Source: CADEEN01 sp963740395 | Lineage (GTDB): Bacteria; Pseudomonadota; Gammaproteobacteria; Burkholderiales; Burkholderiaceae_C | Direction: 5' to 3' | Length of the DNA stretch: 64,000 nucleotides | Assembly: GCA_963740395.1 (NCBI GenBank) | Contig: CAVUEP010000094.1 | Location: 1-64,000 of the forward strand | In this document: one piece after another, positions 35,365 through 45,107 of the stretch | Numbering within the stretch: position 1 is the first letter of the stretch | Layout: the number at the start of each line of letters is the position of its first letter | Made by a program: the position numbers and the translations under genes | Notes under the pieces: generated by a model | Database searches by the model: none | Told to the model about the DNA's origin: nothing | The model's input: only the letters and a program-made list of their open reading frames with translations

Positions 35365-37326
35365 TCAGTGGCTGTGCGAGGTCAGTGTTGACAGCGGCAC
35401 CGCCGCACTGATGCCGGGCGCCACCGTGCGCGCGCGTGGCGCCAGCATGTCGTCGCTTTCGGGGCCGCCGAGCGCGCTCAGCGGCTGGTCGCGTTGCAGC
35501 GCCACGCCGACGGCGAGGATGTCGATCATCAGCAGATGCAGCACCCGGCTGACCATGGGCAGGTGCAGGTCGACGTCTTCGACATGGTCGACGATCAGCG
35601 AGACATCGGCCTTTCGCGCCAGCGGCGACTGGCTCGCGGTGACGGCGATCACGCCGGCGCCGCGCGCATGCGCTGCGTCGGCCACGGCCAGCAACTCCGG
35701 ACGGCGGCCACCGTTGCTGATGATGAAAGCCACGTCGCCCGGACCGAGCAATTGCGCGGCCAGTTCCTGCGCCCGCGGATCGACATAGACGCCGCTGGGC
35801 AGGCCCAGGCGCAGGAACTTGTACTGCGCGTCCTGCGCTGCGGCACCGGAATACCCGATCGAGAAGCAGTCGACGCGCCGCGCCGACTTGAGCATGGCGA
35901 TCGCGCGGTCGATGCTGTCGCGGTTGAGGTGGTCGCGCACTTGCAGCACGGCCGACGCGGTATTGCCCAGCACCTTGGTGCCCAGCTCGAGGATCGAGTC
36001 GTCACCGGTGACCTGCGCGTGCGTCACGGGCACCGTGCCGGTGAGGCTCGCAGCCAGGCGCAGCTTGAAATCAGACAGCCCCTCGCAACCGAGCGAGCGG
36101 CAGAAGCGGATCACGGTCGGCTGGCTGACCTGCGACGCGCGCGCGATCTCGGCCACCGGGTCGTTCAGCACCGAACGTGCATGCGCGAGCACATGATCGG
36201 CCACGCGCCGCTCGGCGGGCGACAGATCGCCACGCGCGCGCTGGATCTGGCCCAGGATCGTCGCGGCACTCGCGCCGTGCAGGTTGCGCAGTTGCGCGCT
36301 CAGGATCGCCGAGACGCCTTGGAAGGTGGCGTTGTCGGCCGTGATGACCCAGGTCGGAATGCGTGCCAGGTAGGCCGAGAACCGACCCTTGTCCTCGAAG
36401 CGGGCGCGGAACGGCGAGCGGTCGAAATAGGCCCCCAGCTTGGGCACGATGCCGCCACCGATGTAGATGCCGCCGAGCGAGCCGAGCGTGACCGCGAGGT
36501 CGGACGCGGCGGTGCCCAGGATGGCGCAGAAGGCGTCGAGGGTTTCGCTGCACACCGTGTCGCTGCCGGCCAGCGCACGGCGCGTGATCTCGGGCGCCGA
36601 CAGGCCGGCGGCGGCGCGCACGCCAGCGCGCTCGGCCAGCGCGCGGTAGATCAGCTCCAGTCCGGCGCCCGAGAGCAGGCGCTCGAAGCTGACGTGAGCC
36701 GCGTCGCCCGAGCCGCCGCTTGCGCGCCCGGGCTGATCCGTTTTCGGCAGGTGTTTCCAGGCGTGATTGAGGATGGCCAACTCGCGCTCGTCACGCGGGG
36801 AAAAGCTGGTGTGGCCGCCCTCGGTGCCGAGTGCGATGTAGCCCTCCGCGGCCGGAATCAGGCCCGAGACGCCCAGGCCCGTTCCGGCGCCCAGGATGCC
36901 GATGACGCCCTGTTCGCTGGCCTCGCCGCCCCCGACCTGTCGCTTGCCGTCGGACGCCAGGCGCGGGAGCGCCATGGCCAGCGCAGTGAAATCATTGACC
37001 ACCACCAGCGTGTCGAAGCCCAGTCGCTCGCGCATCTGCTCGATCGAGAACTGCCAGTGGTAATTGGTCATGCGCACCAGGTCGCCCTCGACCGGATTGG
37101 CGATCGCCACCGCTGCGTGCTCGATCCGCCCCTCGGGCAAGGTGCTGATGTACGCACCCACGGCGGCATGGAAGTCGGCATGGTCGGCACAGCGCAGCGT
37201 GGCCGCCCGCTCGAATACGCCGCGTGCGGTTTCGAGCGTGAAGCGCGCGTAGGTGCCGCCGATGTCGGCGAGCAGCCGCGGCCGGTCGAAGGCGGGCTGC
37301 AGCGTGAGGGATGCCGGCGCCATCAT
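35365..37326 (-). CDS. Glucokinase fused to HexR-like RpiR transcriptional regulator
   Basis: A 653-residue two-part protein. The N-terminal half (about residues 15-340) is a glucokinase: LLADIGGTYARFTLETARGV (ATP-binding), VVVNDFTALAMALPRLASDG, GILGAGTGLGVSGLIPAAEG and GGIYIGGGIVPKLGAYF. The C-terminal half has an RpiR helix-turn-helix (about 350-420, ASQVSQPTVIRFCRSLGC) and a SIS domain (about 470-600, FSIGYSGAAAQDAQYKFLRL and VAFIISNGGRRPELLAVADA) that senses a phosphosugar. The same fusion is known in betaproteobacteria. The ATG overlaps the stop of the upstream glucokinase by 4 bases. The open frame continues upstream, but homology starts here. Confidence 0.92.
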   Translation of the reverse strand: MMAPASLTLQPAFDRPRLLADIGGTYARFTLETARGVFERAATLRCADHADFHAAVGAYISTLPEGRIEHAAVAIANPVEGDLVRMTNYHWQFSIEQMRERLGFDTLVVVNDFTALAMALPRLASDGKRQVGGGEASEQGVIGILGAGTGLGVSGLIPAAEGYIALGTEGGHTSFSPRDERELAILNHAWKHLPKTDQPGRASGGSGDAAHVSFERLLSGAGLELIYRALAERAGVRAAAGLSAPEITRRALAGSDTVCSETLDAFCAILGTAASDLAVTLGSLGGIYIGGGIVPKLGAYFDRSPFRARFEDKGRFSAYLARIPTWVITADNATFQGVSAILSAQLRNLHGASAATILGQIQRARGDLSPAERRVADHVLAHARSVLNDPVAEIARASQVSQPTVIRFCRSLGCEGLSDFKLRLAASLTGTVPVTHAQVTGDDSILELGTKVLGNTASAVLQVRDHLNRDSIDRAIAMLKSARRVDCFSIGYSGAAAQDAQYKFLRLGLPSGVYVDPRAQELAAQLLGPGDVAFIISNGGRRPELLAVADAAHARGAGVIAVTASQSPLARKADVSLIVDHVEDVDLHLPMVSRVLHLLMIDILAVGVALQRDQPLSALGGPESDDMLAPRARTVAPGISAAVPLSTLTSHSH

Positions 37327-38300
37327 CGCTCCAGCTGGTCGAGCGCGCGAGCCGCGCCGAGCAAGGCGGGTGCGTCCGCCGTGATGACCCAGGTCGGGAT
37401 CGCGGCCATGTAGTCGCGAAAGCGCCCCTTGCGCTCGAAGCGCTCGCGAAACGGCATGCGGTCGATATGCGACCCCAGCCGCGGCACGACGCCGCCGCCG
37501 ATGTAGACGCCGCCGCGTGCGCCCAGGGTCAACGCCAGATTGCCGGCCACGTCGCCCAGCATCGCGGCGAAGGTCTGCAGCGCCTCGGCACACGAGTCGT
37601 GGTGGGTTGCGGCCGGGTCCAGCGCCTGCGCCACGACGTCGGCGGGCTCGAGTGCGGCGGCCGTCTTGCCCTCGAGTGTGCAGACGGCCTCGTACAGGTT
37701 CACCAGTCCGGGCCCCGACAAGGCCCGCTCGGCCGAGACATGGTCGAAACGTTCGCGCAGCAGCGCCAGCAGCGAGGCCTCGCGTGCATTGCCTGCCGCC
37801 AACGTGACATGCCCGCCTTCGCCGGCGATCGGCAGCCAGGCTCCGCGCCCGTGCGCGACCAGCCCCGACACGCCCAGGCCCGTGCCCGGGCCGATCAGGG
37901 CCAAGTTGGCACCCTCGGCGGCGGTGCCGCCGCCGATCGCACGCAAGTCGCCGGCGCCGAGCCCCGGCACGGCATGCGCCAGCGCCTCGAAGTCGTTGAG
38001 CACCAGCAGGCGCTCGACGCCCACCGCGGTTTGCAATGCCTGGATCGAGAAGCGCCAGGGATGGTTGGTCATCTGCACCTGGTCGCCCGTGACCGCGGTG
38101 GCGATACCGAAGCCCAGCTGCCTCGGTGTCGGCAGGCCCTCGGCATGCAGGTAGCTTGCAATGCAGGCGTCGATCGCGTCGAAGTCGTTGCAGGGCAAGG
38201 TGCGCACACGTTCGAGCGCCGCACCGGCATGCGGTTGCCAGGCCCAACGCGCGTTGGTGCCGCCGACATCGCCCAAGAGCCTGGGGAATCCCTTGTCCAT
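37323..38300 (-). CDS. glk: Glucokinase (first of a tandem pair)
   Basis: An intact 325-residue ROK-independent glucokinase: LLGDVGGTNARWAWQPHAGA, LLVLNDFEALAHAVPGLGAG, NLALIGPGTGLGVSGLVAHG, AGEGGHVTLAAGNAREASLL, GPGLVNLYEAV and GGVYIGGGVVPRLGSHIDRM. It phosphorylates free glucose. Its closest visible relative here is the N-terminal half of the next gene, which keeps the same segment order, so a tandem duplication is likely. The start at ATG 38300 fits family lengths. The promoter region upstream carries two copies of the TGTAG-N5-CTACA site. Confidence 0.92.
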   Translation of the reverse strand: MDKGFPRLLGDVGGTNARWAWQPHAGAALERVRTLPCNDFDAIDACIASYLHAEGLPTPRQLGFGIATAVTGDQVQMTNHPWRFSIQALQTAVGVERLLVLNDFEALAHAVPGLGAGDLRAIGGGTAAEGANLALIGPGTGLGVSGLVAHGRGAWLPIAGEGGHVTLAAGNAREASLLALLRERFDHVSAERALSGPGLVNLYEAVCTLEGKTAAALEPADVVAQALDPAATHHDSCAEALQTFAAMLGDVAGNLALTLGARGGVYIGGGVVPRLGSHIDRMPFRERFERKGRFRDYMAAIPTWVITADAPALLGAARALDQLER

Positions 38301-38327
38301 ACCTGCTGCGGCCCGATCAAGTGATGA

Positions 38328-38342
38328 TGTAGTTTGATTACG
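38328..38342. promoter_or_regulatory. HexR-like operator, site 1 (upstream of glk)
   Basis: TGTAGTTTGATTACG, arms TGTAG and TTACG around TTTGA. It lies 28 bases upstream of the glk start, in a position to block its promoter. It agrees with the 15-base HexR form TGTARTNNNAYTACA except in the last base. Confidence 0.6.
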
Positions 38343-38415
38343 CATTGACTCTAGCAGAGGCCGCCATTGCCTGACAATCCAACGACTCATTGCTTGCGCT
38401 CCATCAAATTTCACT

Positions 38416-38430
38416 TGTAGCTTCACTACT
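38416..38430. promoter_or_regulatory. HexR-like operator, site 2 (glk/epimerase divergent gap)
   Basis: TGTAGCTTCACTACT, arms TGTAG and CTACT around CTTCA. It is 21 bases upstream of the divergent epimerase-like gene, and 88 bases from site 1 centre to centre. Confidence 0.55.
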
Positions 38431-38451
38431 GTTGGCGACGGAGGCGGGTTC

Positions 38452-39207
38452 ATGCGGCTGCTCGTGACTGGTTTGAATGGCACCTTGGCGCCCAAGTTCG
38501 CAGTGGCAGCGCGAGAGCGCGGGTGGACGGTCATCGGGTGGGACCGCGCCACCGTGCCCCCCCAGGACGCCCGGGCGGGCGCGCAGTGGCTCGAGACCTG
38601 TCAGCCTGACGCGATCGCGCACCTGGCCATGGGCGATCCGGGCTGGGCGGCGGCCCTGGCCGGAGCGGCTGCCGCGCGGGGGATCCCGATGGTCTACACC
38701 AGCAGCGCGATGGTCTTCCACCATGACCCTGATGGTCCGCATGCGGCGGGCGACCTGCGGACGGCCCAGGACGACTACGGTCGCTACAAGATCGCCTGCG
38801 AGGACGCGGTGTCAGCTGCGAACCCGGCCGCCAGTGTCGTGCGCATCGGCTGGCAGATCGACGCCGACGCACGCGGCAACAACATGCTGGCGCAACTCGA
38901 CGAGTGGCAACGGCGTGAGGGCCGCGTGGCCGCCAGCACGGTGTGGCGGCCCGCCTGCTCGTTCATGGACGACACCGCGCAGGCCCTGCTCGATCTGATC
39001 GAGCATCCGGCACCCGGCATCGTCCACCTCGACAGCAATGCCGAAGAGGGCCACAGCTTCGACGCCATCGTGGCTGCCCTCAAGCAGCGGTTCGGCCGCC
39101 GCGACTGGGTGCTTCACGTGCACCCGGACTACCGGCACGACCAACGGCTGGCCGGTGGCGCAGCGCGCCTGCCGGCGCTATCCGCGCGCCTGCCCCTGCG
39201 CGGCTGA
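38452..39207 (+). CDS. NAD-dependent epimerase/dehydratase-like (SDR) protein
   Basis: An intact 251-residue protein, RmlD-like in layout. It has a Rossmann start (MRLLVTGLNGTLAPKFAVAA), IPMVYTSSAMVFHHDPDGPH, the SDR catalytic pair YxxxK in DDYGRYKIACEDA, and SVVRIGWQIDADARGNNMLA. It starts divergently from glk and ends 12 bases from the converging amylase. Site 2 lies in its promoter region, so it may belong to the sugar regulon. The substrate may be a nucleotide sugar, but no direct evidence shows this. Confidence 0.7.
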   Translation: MRLLVTGLNGTLAPKFAVAARERGWTVIGWDRATVPPQDARAGAQWLETCQPDAIAHLAMGDPGWAAALAGAAAARGIPMVYTSSAMVFHHDPDGPHAAGDLRTAQDDYGRYKIACEDAVSAANPAASVVRIGWQIDADARGNNMLAQLDEWQRREGRVAASTVWRPACSFMDDTAQALLDLIEHPAPGIVHLDSNAEEGHSFDAIVAALKQRFGRRDWVLHVHPDYRHDQRLAGGAARLPALSARLPLRG

Positions 39208-39219
39208 GACGCGCGCGCC

Positions 39220-41830
39220 TCAGGGCAGGACGATGACAGCCGTGTCGTCCATCACGCGCACATCACGCCCGCCGTCGCCGCCGCCGATGACGAAGGGTTG
39301 CACCTGAGGCTCGAGCGCGCGGTAGCCGCCGTCGTAGTCCCACGTGGTCACGTACAGCTTGGCACCGCTGAGCGACGCGCGATCACCCAGCGCGCTAGCG
39401 GGCAGGATGAAACTCACGCTGCGGCCGGCGACGTCGGTGGCAATCTGCGCTGCGACCGCGGCGGGCGTGCCCTCATGGTGGGCCGACGCGCCGACGGCGC
39501 TGAACAGCGCGTTCGACCAGCCGTGCGCGCGCAGCCGCAGGTGCCAGTTCATGCCCTCGGGCAGTGAGCCGTATTGCAGCGGCATGACGCGCTGGCCCCC
39601 GGCCTGGCCCGGCAGTTCGATGAAGATCGTGAACGCCACATGGTCGAATCCGTTGGGAGGATTCCAGAGCCGGGTCAGCGCGGCCATCGACAGGTCGATC
39701 CGCAAGGCGCCGCCCGATGCCGACACCTTGACACGCCGCAGGTCCATCTGCCTGTGCGTGCCCCAGCTCAGGTCGGTCGGGTAGACATAGCGCCCGGCGG
39801 GGCCGTGGTCGTCGCCGGCGGGATCGGCGATGTCCGCGAGCACCTGCCACTCGCGGGTGAGCGTGAACTCGAGGTTGCGCGACACCGCGCCGCTGCCGCG
39901 GTCCCAGGCCACGAGGCTGTGGCGGGCCTGGGGGTCGGTCATCGCGCGGGTATCGACCCGCGCCTGCCAACGGCCGTCCGCTGCGGGCGTGATCGGCTGG
40001 GCCCGCGCCACGTCGCCGTCGACCACGAGTCGCAGGTCCGTGGTGCCCGCCGCCGTGCCGCTGACGCCGAAGTCGCTGCTGAACGCGGCATCTGCGACAG
40101 GGTCCAGCGTCAGCGTTGCCTGGCTCTGCGTCGGCGTCGGCGTCGGCGTCGCCGGCCGCGCATCCGCGGCGCGCGCCAGCCAGACCTGTCCGCTGCGCGG
40201 CGCCAGTTTCATCGACAACATGCCGCGAGCGCCGACGACGAGGTTGGCGGGGCGGCCGTCGATCGCGAACGCGCCTTGCAGCGGCGTGCCCGGCGCCAGG
40301 CCGGTGTCGAGGTTGTCGAGCAGGGTTTCTGCGTCCGACGTGTTGAAGACGACGAAGCCACGCGCGTCGCCGTGGTCCATGCGCCAGGCCAGCGCACCCG
40401 AGGTGGCGCCATTGGTCTTCAGGACCTTGGGCGTGCCGCGTGAAAACACCTTGTTGGCGCGGCGCAGGGCCGACGCCTCGGCGATGAAGCGGTACAGCGG
40501 GGCCTGGGTGTCGAAGCGGTCGCGACCGCCGGAGCCATAACCGGCGGCAAACATCGCGGCCCGCGGCTCGGTGAAGCCCTGTTCGGTGCCGTAGTAGATC
40601 GTCGGGATGCCGGGCAGGGTCATGATCGCCAGCAGGCTCTGCTTCAGCGCGGCGGCGCTGCCGCCGGCAAGGAAGCGGTCGACGTCGTGGTTGTCGACGA
40701 AGGTCGGCATCAGGTGCGGCCGCGCGTGGCGCTGCATCATGTTCTGGATGCGCCAGCCGAGTTCGGCCGTCGGGCGCCCGCGGGCGAACACGTCGCCCAG
40801 CGTGCCGTACAGCGGAAAGTTGACCATGCCCTGCATCACCGGCTTGCCGTCGACGCCGGTCATGTAGCGTTCGATCTTGGTCGCCTGCAGGTCGCTGTAG
40901 GGGCCGTCGATGCCGAACCCCTCGCCGAACACGTGGAAGGCGCGTCGCCCCGTCTGCCGCGCCACCGCCATGATCCCCGGCGCGTCGCGCGCGGTGCCGT
41001 GCAGGAAGTCGTTGAAGAGGGCAGGCGGTACATAGAACGCGGTGTCGACGCGGAACGCGTCGACACCGACCTCGCGGATCCAGTAGCCGTAGCTGTCGCG
41101 CAGCGCGCGCTGCACCACGGGGTTGCTGGTGTTGATGTCGTCCAGGCCGCCCATCTGGAAGGTGTGCTCCTGGGCCGGGTCGGTGTAGTCGCGCACCCGC
41201 GGCGTCCAGTGGTAGATGGCGGCGCGGCGATGCGCGGCGATCCGCGGATCGTTCAGGTTGAACGGCGATTGCGACGGTGCCGTGGCCGGCTTGGCCAGCG
41301 CGTTGGGCGTGTAGAAGCGCGCCGGGTCGGTCGCGTCCCAGCCGCCCCGGTAGTCGAAGAAGTCACCGGTGTGGTTGAGAACGATGTCCTGCACCAGGTA
41401 CATGCCGCGTGCCGTGCAGGGTCGTGGCCAGTCGCCTGTAGTCGGCCAGCGTGCCCAGGTGCTTGTCTACGCGCTTGAAGTGCTCTGCCCAGTAGCCGTG
41501 GTAGCCGGTGTAGCCGCCGATCGGGTCGGTCCACTGGTTGGCCACCGGCGGCGTGATCCACAGCGCCGTCGCGCCCAGTCCGCGGATGTACGGCAGGTGG
41601 CGGGTCAGTCCCGCCAGGTCGCCGCCGTTGTAGCGCCCTTCGCGCGCGGGGTCGTACTCGCCCGCACCCTGGTCGTTGTTGCGCGGGTCGCCGTCGGCGA
41701 AGCGGTCGGTGACGACGAAATAGATGATCTGGTCGCGCCAGTCGGGCGAGGGCACATGGCGCTTGCCGGCTGGTGCGGCCTGGGCCACGGCGGCGAGCAG
41801 GCTCAGCAGCAGAAGGAGCGATGGGCGCAT
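39220..41830 (-). CDS. Secreted GH13 alpha-amylase with C-terminal glucodextranase-like domain (frameshifted near 41410)
   Basis: An extracellular or periplasmic alpha-amylase of about 869 residues. It has a signal peptide (MRPSLLLLLSLLAAVAQAA), then the GH13 barrel with DQIIYFVVTDRFADGDP, YLVQDIVLNHTGDFFDYRGG, VGVDAFRVDTAFYVPPA (nucleophile Asp), AFHVFGEGFGI (acid Glu) and PTFVDNHDVDRFLAG (Asp). A PTPTPTPTQSQ linker near residue 560 and a beta-rich middle domain follow. The C-terminal third resembles the glucodextranase C-terminal binding module (ADIADPAGDDHGPAGRYVYP, LWNPPNGFDHVAFTIFIELP). One surplus G at CACGGCACGCGG near 41410 shifts the frame. It is divergent from the TonB receptor gene. 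Confidence 0.88.
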
Positions 41831-42149
41831 GGGACGTCGGCGGCAGGACGGCGATGGCGCGCATCATCGCGGTTGGGCGCGTTCGATTCAACCCGTAGTT
41901 TGACTACATATCGCACCAGCCGCTCAGCGCTGCGAGGGGCCATCCGTTCGGGGGGCGACAGCCATTTTCATAGTGATAACCCAGCATCCGAGGGTAGTCA
42001 CCGGGCAACACCGAGGGTTAACCCAGACGCTGATCGCGAGCTAGTTTTGGTACAAACCTGCAAATATTGACATTTTGTATCCGGCTGCGTGTTGCGCGCA
42101 TGCGCGACGCCAGCCGGCGTGGTTCATCAATCGTCCAAGGAGACCGCCG
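41831..42149. other. Divergent amylase / TonB-receptor regulatory gap
   Basis: A 319-base noncoding gap between two divergent genes. It holds operator site 3 (41894-41908), a paired set of short repeats (CCGAGGGT at 41988 and 42011, TAACCCAG at 41977 and 42019) and an unusually AT-rich stretch at about 42040-42080 with TTGACA at 42067-42072. An AAGGAG ribosome site at 42137-42142 precedes the GTG start at 42150. I see no small coding gene in it. Confidence 0.6.
41894..41908. promoter_or_regulatory. HexR-like operator, site 3 (amylase/TonB gap)
   Basis: CGTAGTTTGACTACA; the arms GTAG and CTAC are perfectly symmetrical, with GTAGT-TTG-ACTAC as a 13-base palindrome. It lies 64 bases upstream of the amylase start codon and 242 bases upstream of the TonB receptor gene. 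Confidence 0.65.
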
Positions 42150-45011
42150 GTGAAGAATTCGACCAAGAAGCGTGGCGTTACGGCGCAACAGCAGCAGTTC
42201 CGGCTCAGCCCGGTGGCTGCAGGTACGGCCGTGATGCTGGTGGCCCTGGCCTCTGCGAATGCGCAAACCGGCCCGTCCACACAGCCGGCGGCAAGTGACG
42301 CGGCCCAGGTCATTTCCGTGACAGGTATCCGCAGCGCGATCGAGAACGCGATCAGCGCCAAGAAGTCGGCCGACACGATCGTCGAGGCGATCTCGGCGGA
42401 AGACCTGGGCAAGCTGCCCGACCCCTCCGTCGCCGACTCGATCGCGCGCCTGCCCGGCGTGGCCGCGCAGCGCAACAAGAGCAGCGGCAAGGCCCAGAGC
42501 ATCAGCGTGCGCGGCATGTCGCCCGATTTCAATGGCGGCCTGCTCAACGGCCGTGAGGTGGCCTCGTCGGGCGACAGCCGCGGGGTGGACTTCGACCTCT
42601 ATCCGTCCGAGCTGCTCAACAGCGTGCTGATCTACAAGACGCCGCACGCCGGCCTGATGGGCCAGGGCCTGTCGTCGACGATCGACTTGCGCACGATCCG
42701 CCCGCTGAGCGCGTCGGGCCGCGCGATCGCGCTGAACTACCGCGACCAGAAGACCGGCATCAGCAACGGCGTGCCCAACGGTGAGGGCACGGGCGATCGC
42801 ATGTCGGTCTCGTATGTCGACCAGTTCCTCGGGCGCACGCTCGGCGTCGCCATCGGCGCGGTCAGGTTCACCGAGAAGGGCGCGGCGCAGCTGCGCGTCA
42901 ATACCTGGGGAGGCTGGACAGAGAATCTGGTCTTCGGCGGCGGGCCGGTCGGCGTGCCAGGCGGCTTCGGCCGCGACCTCGAGGTCTCCGACCAGGAGCG
43001 CGACGGCCTGATGGCCGTGCTGCAGTTCAAGCCCAACAAGGACTTCGAGACCGTGCTCGACATCTTCCAGTCCAAGGGCCGGCAAGCCAACTTCAAGAAG
43101 GGCATCGAGGGCTTCATCGGCGGCAGCTCGGACCCGCACAACTACCGCACCCGGCCGCCGACCCTGGTGGCCGCCACGGTGAGCGGTGGGATCGCCACCA
43201 GCGGCACGGTCGACAACTTCAAGGGCGTGATCCGCAACCACAACGAGGGCACCGACGACGAGCTGAATGCCTTCGGCCTGAATTCGCGCCTCAAGGTCGA
43301 GAACTGGACCTTTTCCAGCGACATCGCCCAGTCCAAGGTCACCAAGGAAGGCGCACGCTACGAAACCACCGGCGGCCTGCCCGGCAACGGCAACACGGCG
43401 CATTCGGCCGGCATCCCGGCCGTGCCGGGCGCCACGGGCACCATCAGCTGGACCGGTTTCACGGGCGCCAACCATGCTGATCTGGTGTTCACGTCCAACA
43501 CCAACTTCGCCGACCGCAACGTCGTGATGCTGACCGACGTGATGGGCTGGGGCGGCGGCCCCGCCTCGCCGCAGGCCGGCTATGTGGCCTCGCCGAAGAT
43601 CAGCGACAAGATCAACAACCTGCGCGTGTCGGGCCAGCGCGATCTGCGCTGGGGCCATGTCGACGGCGTCGAGATCGGCATCAACTCGGTCAGCCGCACG
43701 AAGGTCGCGACGACCCAGGAAGGCTTCCTCGTCATCGCCGGGGGCGGTGGCCCGTTCGCGGCGGTGGCGATCCCGGGCAGCGACGTCACGAATGTGGCCG
43801 GCTTCGACATCGCGACCTTCGACTCGCGCGGCACGCTCGGGTCGGTCTATGCGCTGCGCCCGAACACCTACGGCACCGTGATCAACCGCAACTGGACGGT
43901 CAAGGAAGACGTGACCACCGGCTTCGTCAAGGCCGACCTCGACGGCATGCTCTTCGGCAAGACCTATTCGGGCAACGTCGGCGCCCAGTTCGTGCACACC
44001 GACCAGGTCTCGACCGGCTTCGTCAACGACTCGGGACGCTGCGCAGGCTCGACGCCAGACACCTGCCTCAGCCAGTCGGGCGGCAAGCGCTACAACGACG
44101 TGCTGCCCAGCCTGAACCTGAGCATGGACCTCGGCAACGACCTGATCGGCCGCCTGGGACTGGGCAAGACGATGTCGCGCCCGACGATGGGCCAGATGCG
44201 CGCCAGCATCGACGCGCCCAGCCTGCCGACCCCGCCGCTGACCCCGGTGCAGCGGATCGTCGCCTCGGGCGGCAACCCGGAGCTCGAGCCGTTCCGTGCC
44301 ACCGCGCTGGACATCTCGGTCGAGAAGTATTTCGGCGGCAACAAGGGCTATGTCAGCGTCGCGGGGTTCTACAAGGACATCAGCACCTATGTGCTGACGT
44401 TGCCGGGCCTGTACGACTTCGCCGGCGTGCTGCCGCCGGGCTTCGTGCTTCCTGCGGGTGGCACCGTGGGCATCCTGACGCGGCCGACCAACGGCTCGGG
44501 CGGCACCATCAAGGGGGTGGAGCTGGCGGTGAACGTGCCGCTGTCGCTGCTGGCCAGGCCGCTGGATGGCTTCGGGGTGGCGTTGAACCACAGCGACACC
44601 AAGAGCTCGATCACGATCCAGCCGGGGCAGCTGCCCGGTTTGAACGTCGGCAGCGCGTTCGACATCCCGCTGCCGGGCCTGTCGCGCCGGGTCACGAACC
44701 TGCGCGTGTACTACGAGAAGTACGGCTTCCAGGTGTCGGTGGCCAAGCGCATGCGCTCGGACTTCCTGGGCGAGATCAAGGACTACAAGGACGACACCGA
44801 GATCACGTTCATCCGCGGCGAGTCGGTGGTCGACCTGCAGCTGGGTTACACCTTCTCTGACAAGTCGATGTTGAAGGGCCTGTCACTGCTGTTCCAGGCC
44901 AACAACATCAACAACGCACTGTTCCAGCAGTACACGGACGACCGCGACAACCCGACCGATACCAAGAAGTACGGCAAGACCTATCTGTTCGGCGCGAACT
45001 ACAAGTTCTGA
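42150..45011 (+). CDS. TonB-dependent outer-membrane receptor, likely for malto-oligosaccharides
   Basis: A 953-residue outer-membrane receptor, intact. GTG start at 42150 with AAGGAG 8 bases upstream. It has a long basic N-terminus and signal peptide (AAGTAVMLVALASANAQ), then a plug domain (about 60-190) with SVTGIRSAIENAISAKKSAD, DSIARLPGVAAQR and SIDLRTIRPL-like strands. The C-terminal beta-barrel ends YGKTYLFGANYKF with the expected terminal Phe. The TonB-dependent, IPD-type carbohydrate receptor family includes MalA of Caulobacter. The substrate is inferred from the surrounding amylases, MalEFGK and glgP. Confidence 0.9.
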   Translation: MKNSTKKRGVTAQQQQFRLSPVAAGTAVMLVALASANAQTGPSTQPAASDAAQVISVTGIRSAIENAISAKKSADTIVEAISAEDLGKLPDPSVADSIARLPGVAAQRNKSSGKAQSISVRGMSPDFNGGLLNGREVASSGDSRGVDFDLYPSELLNSVLIYKTPHAGLMGQGLSSTIDLRTIRPLSASGRAIALNYRDQKTGISNGVPNGEGTGDRMSVSYVDQFLGRTLGVAIGAVRFTEKGAAQLRVNTWGGWTENLVFGGGPVGVPGGFGRDLEVSDQERDGLMAVLQFKPNKDFETVLDIFQSKGRQANFKKGIEGFIGGSSDPHNYRTRPPTLVAATVSGGIATSGTVDNFKGVIRNHNEGTDDELNAFGLNSRLKVENWTFSSDIAQSKVTKEGARYETTGGLPGNGNTAHSAGIPAVPGATGTISWTGFTGANHADLVFTSNTNFADRNVVMLTDVMGWGGGPASPQAGYVASPKISDKINNLRVSGQRDLRWGHVDGVEIGINSVSRTKVATTQEGFLVIAGGGGPFAAVAIPGSDVTNVAGFDIATFDSRGTLGSVYALRPNTYGTVINRNWTVKEDVTTGFVKADLDGMLFGKTYSGNVGAQFVHTDQVSTGFVNDSGRCAGSTPDTCLSQSGGKRYNDVLPSLNLSMDLGNDLIGRLGLGKTMSRPTMGQMRASIDAPSLPTPPLTPVQRIVASGGNPELEPFRATALDISVEKYFGGNKGYVSVAGFYKDISTYVLTLPGLYDFAGVLPPGFVLPAGGTVGILTRPTNGSGGTIKGVELAVNVPLSLLARPLDGFGVALNHSDTKSSITIQPGQLPGLNVGSAFDIPLPGLSRRVTNLRVYYEKYGFQVSVAKRMRSDFLGEIKDYKDDTEITFIRGESVVDLQLGYTFSDKSMLKGLSLLFQANNINNALFQQYTDDRDNPTDTKKYGKTYLFGANYKF

Positions 45012-45033
45012 CGACCCAAGGCTGCGCGCCCAC

Positions 45034-45068
45034 AGCCCCGGCAGCCGCAAGGCCGCTGGGGTTGTTTT
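45034..45068 (+). terminator. Probable Rho-independent terminator after the TonB receptor gene
   Basis: AGCCCCGGCAGCC-GCAA-GGCCGCTGGGGTT forms a GC-rich stem with a GCAA loop and two internal mismatches. GTTTT follows. It lies between the receptor gene and the halogenase-like gene, so the latter may have its own promoter or be reached by read-through. Confidence 0.55.
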
Positions 45069-45107
45069 CGTTGCGCCCGATGCGGGTGCCCCGCTAACCT
45101 GTCGCCC

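Noticed and set aside
35365..38247. One 960-residue protein spanning both glucokinase genes
   Set aside because: The frame is open upstream by chance. The other frame there encodes a complete glucokinase with its own start and stop, and the ATG at 37326 overlaps that stop.
42018..44591. A very long open frame (857 codons) on the minus strand opposite the TonB receptor gene
   Set aside because: It mirrors the receptor gene codon by codon, its composition is low-complexity (His, Arg and Ala rich) and no motif is visible. Long antisense frames are expected in DNA of this GC content.
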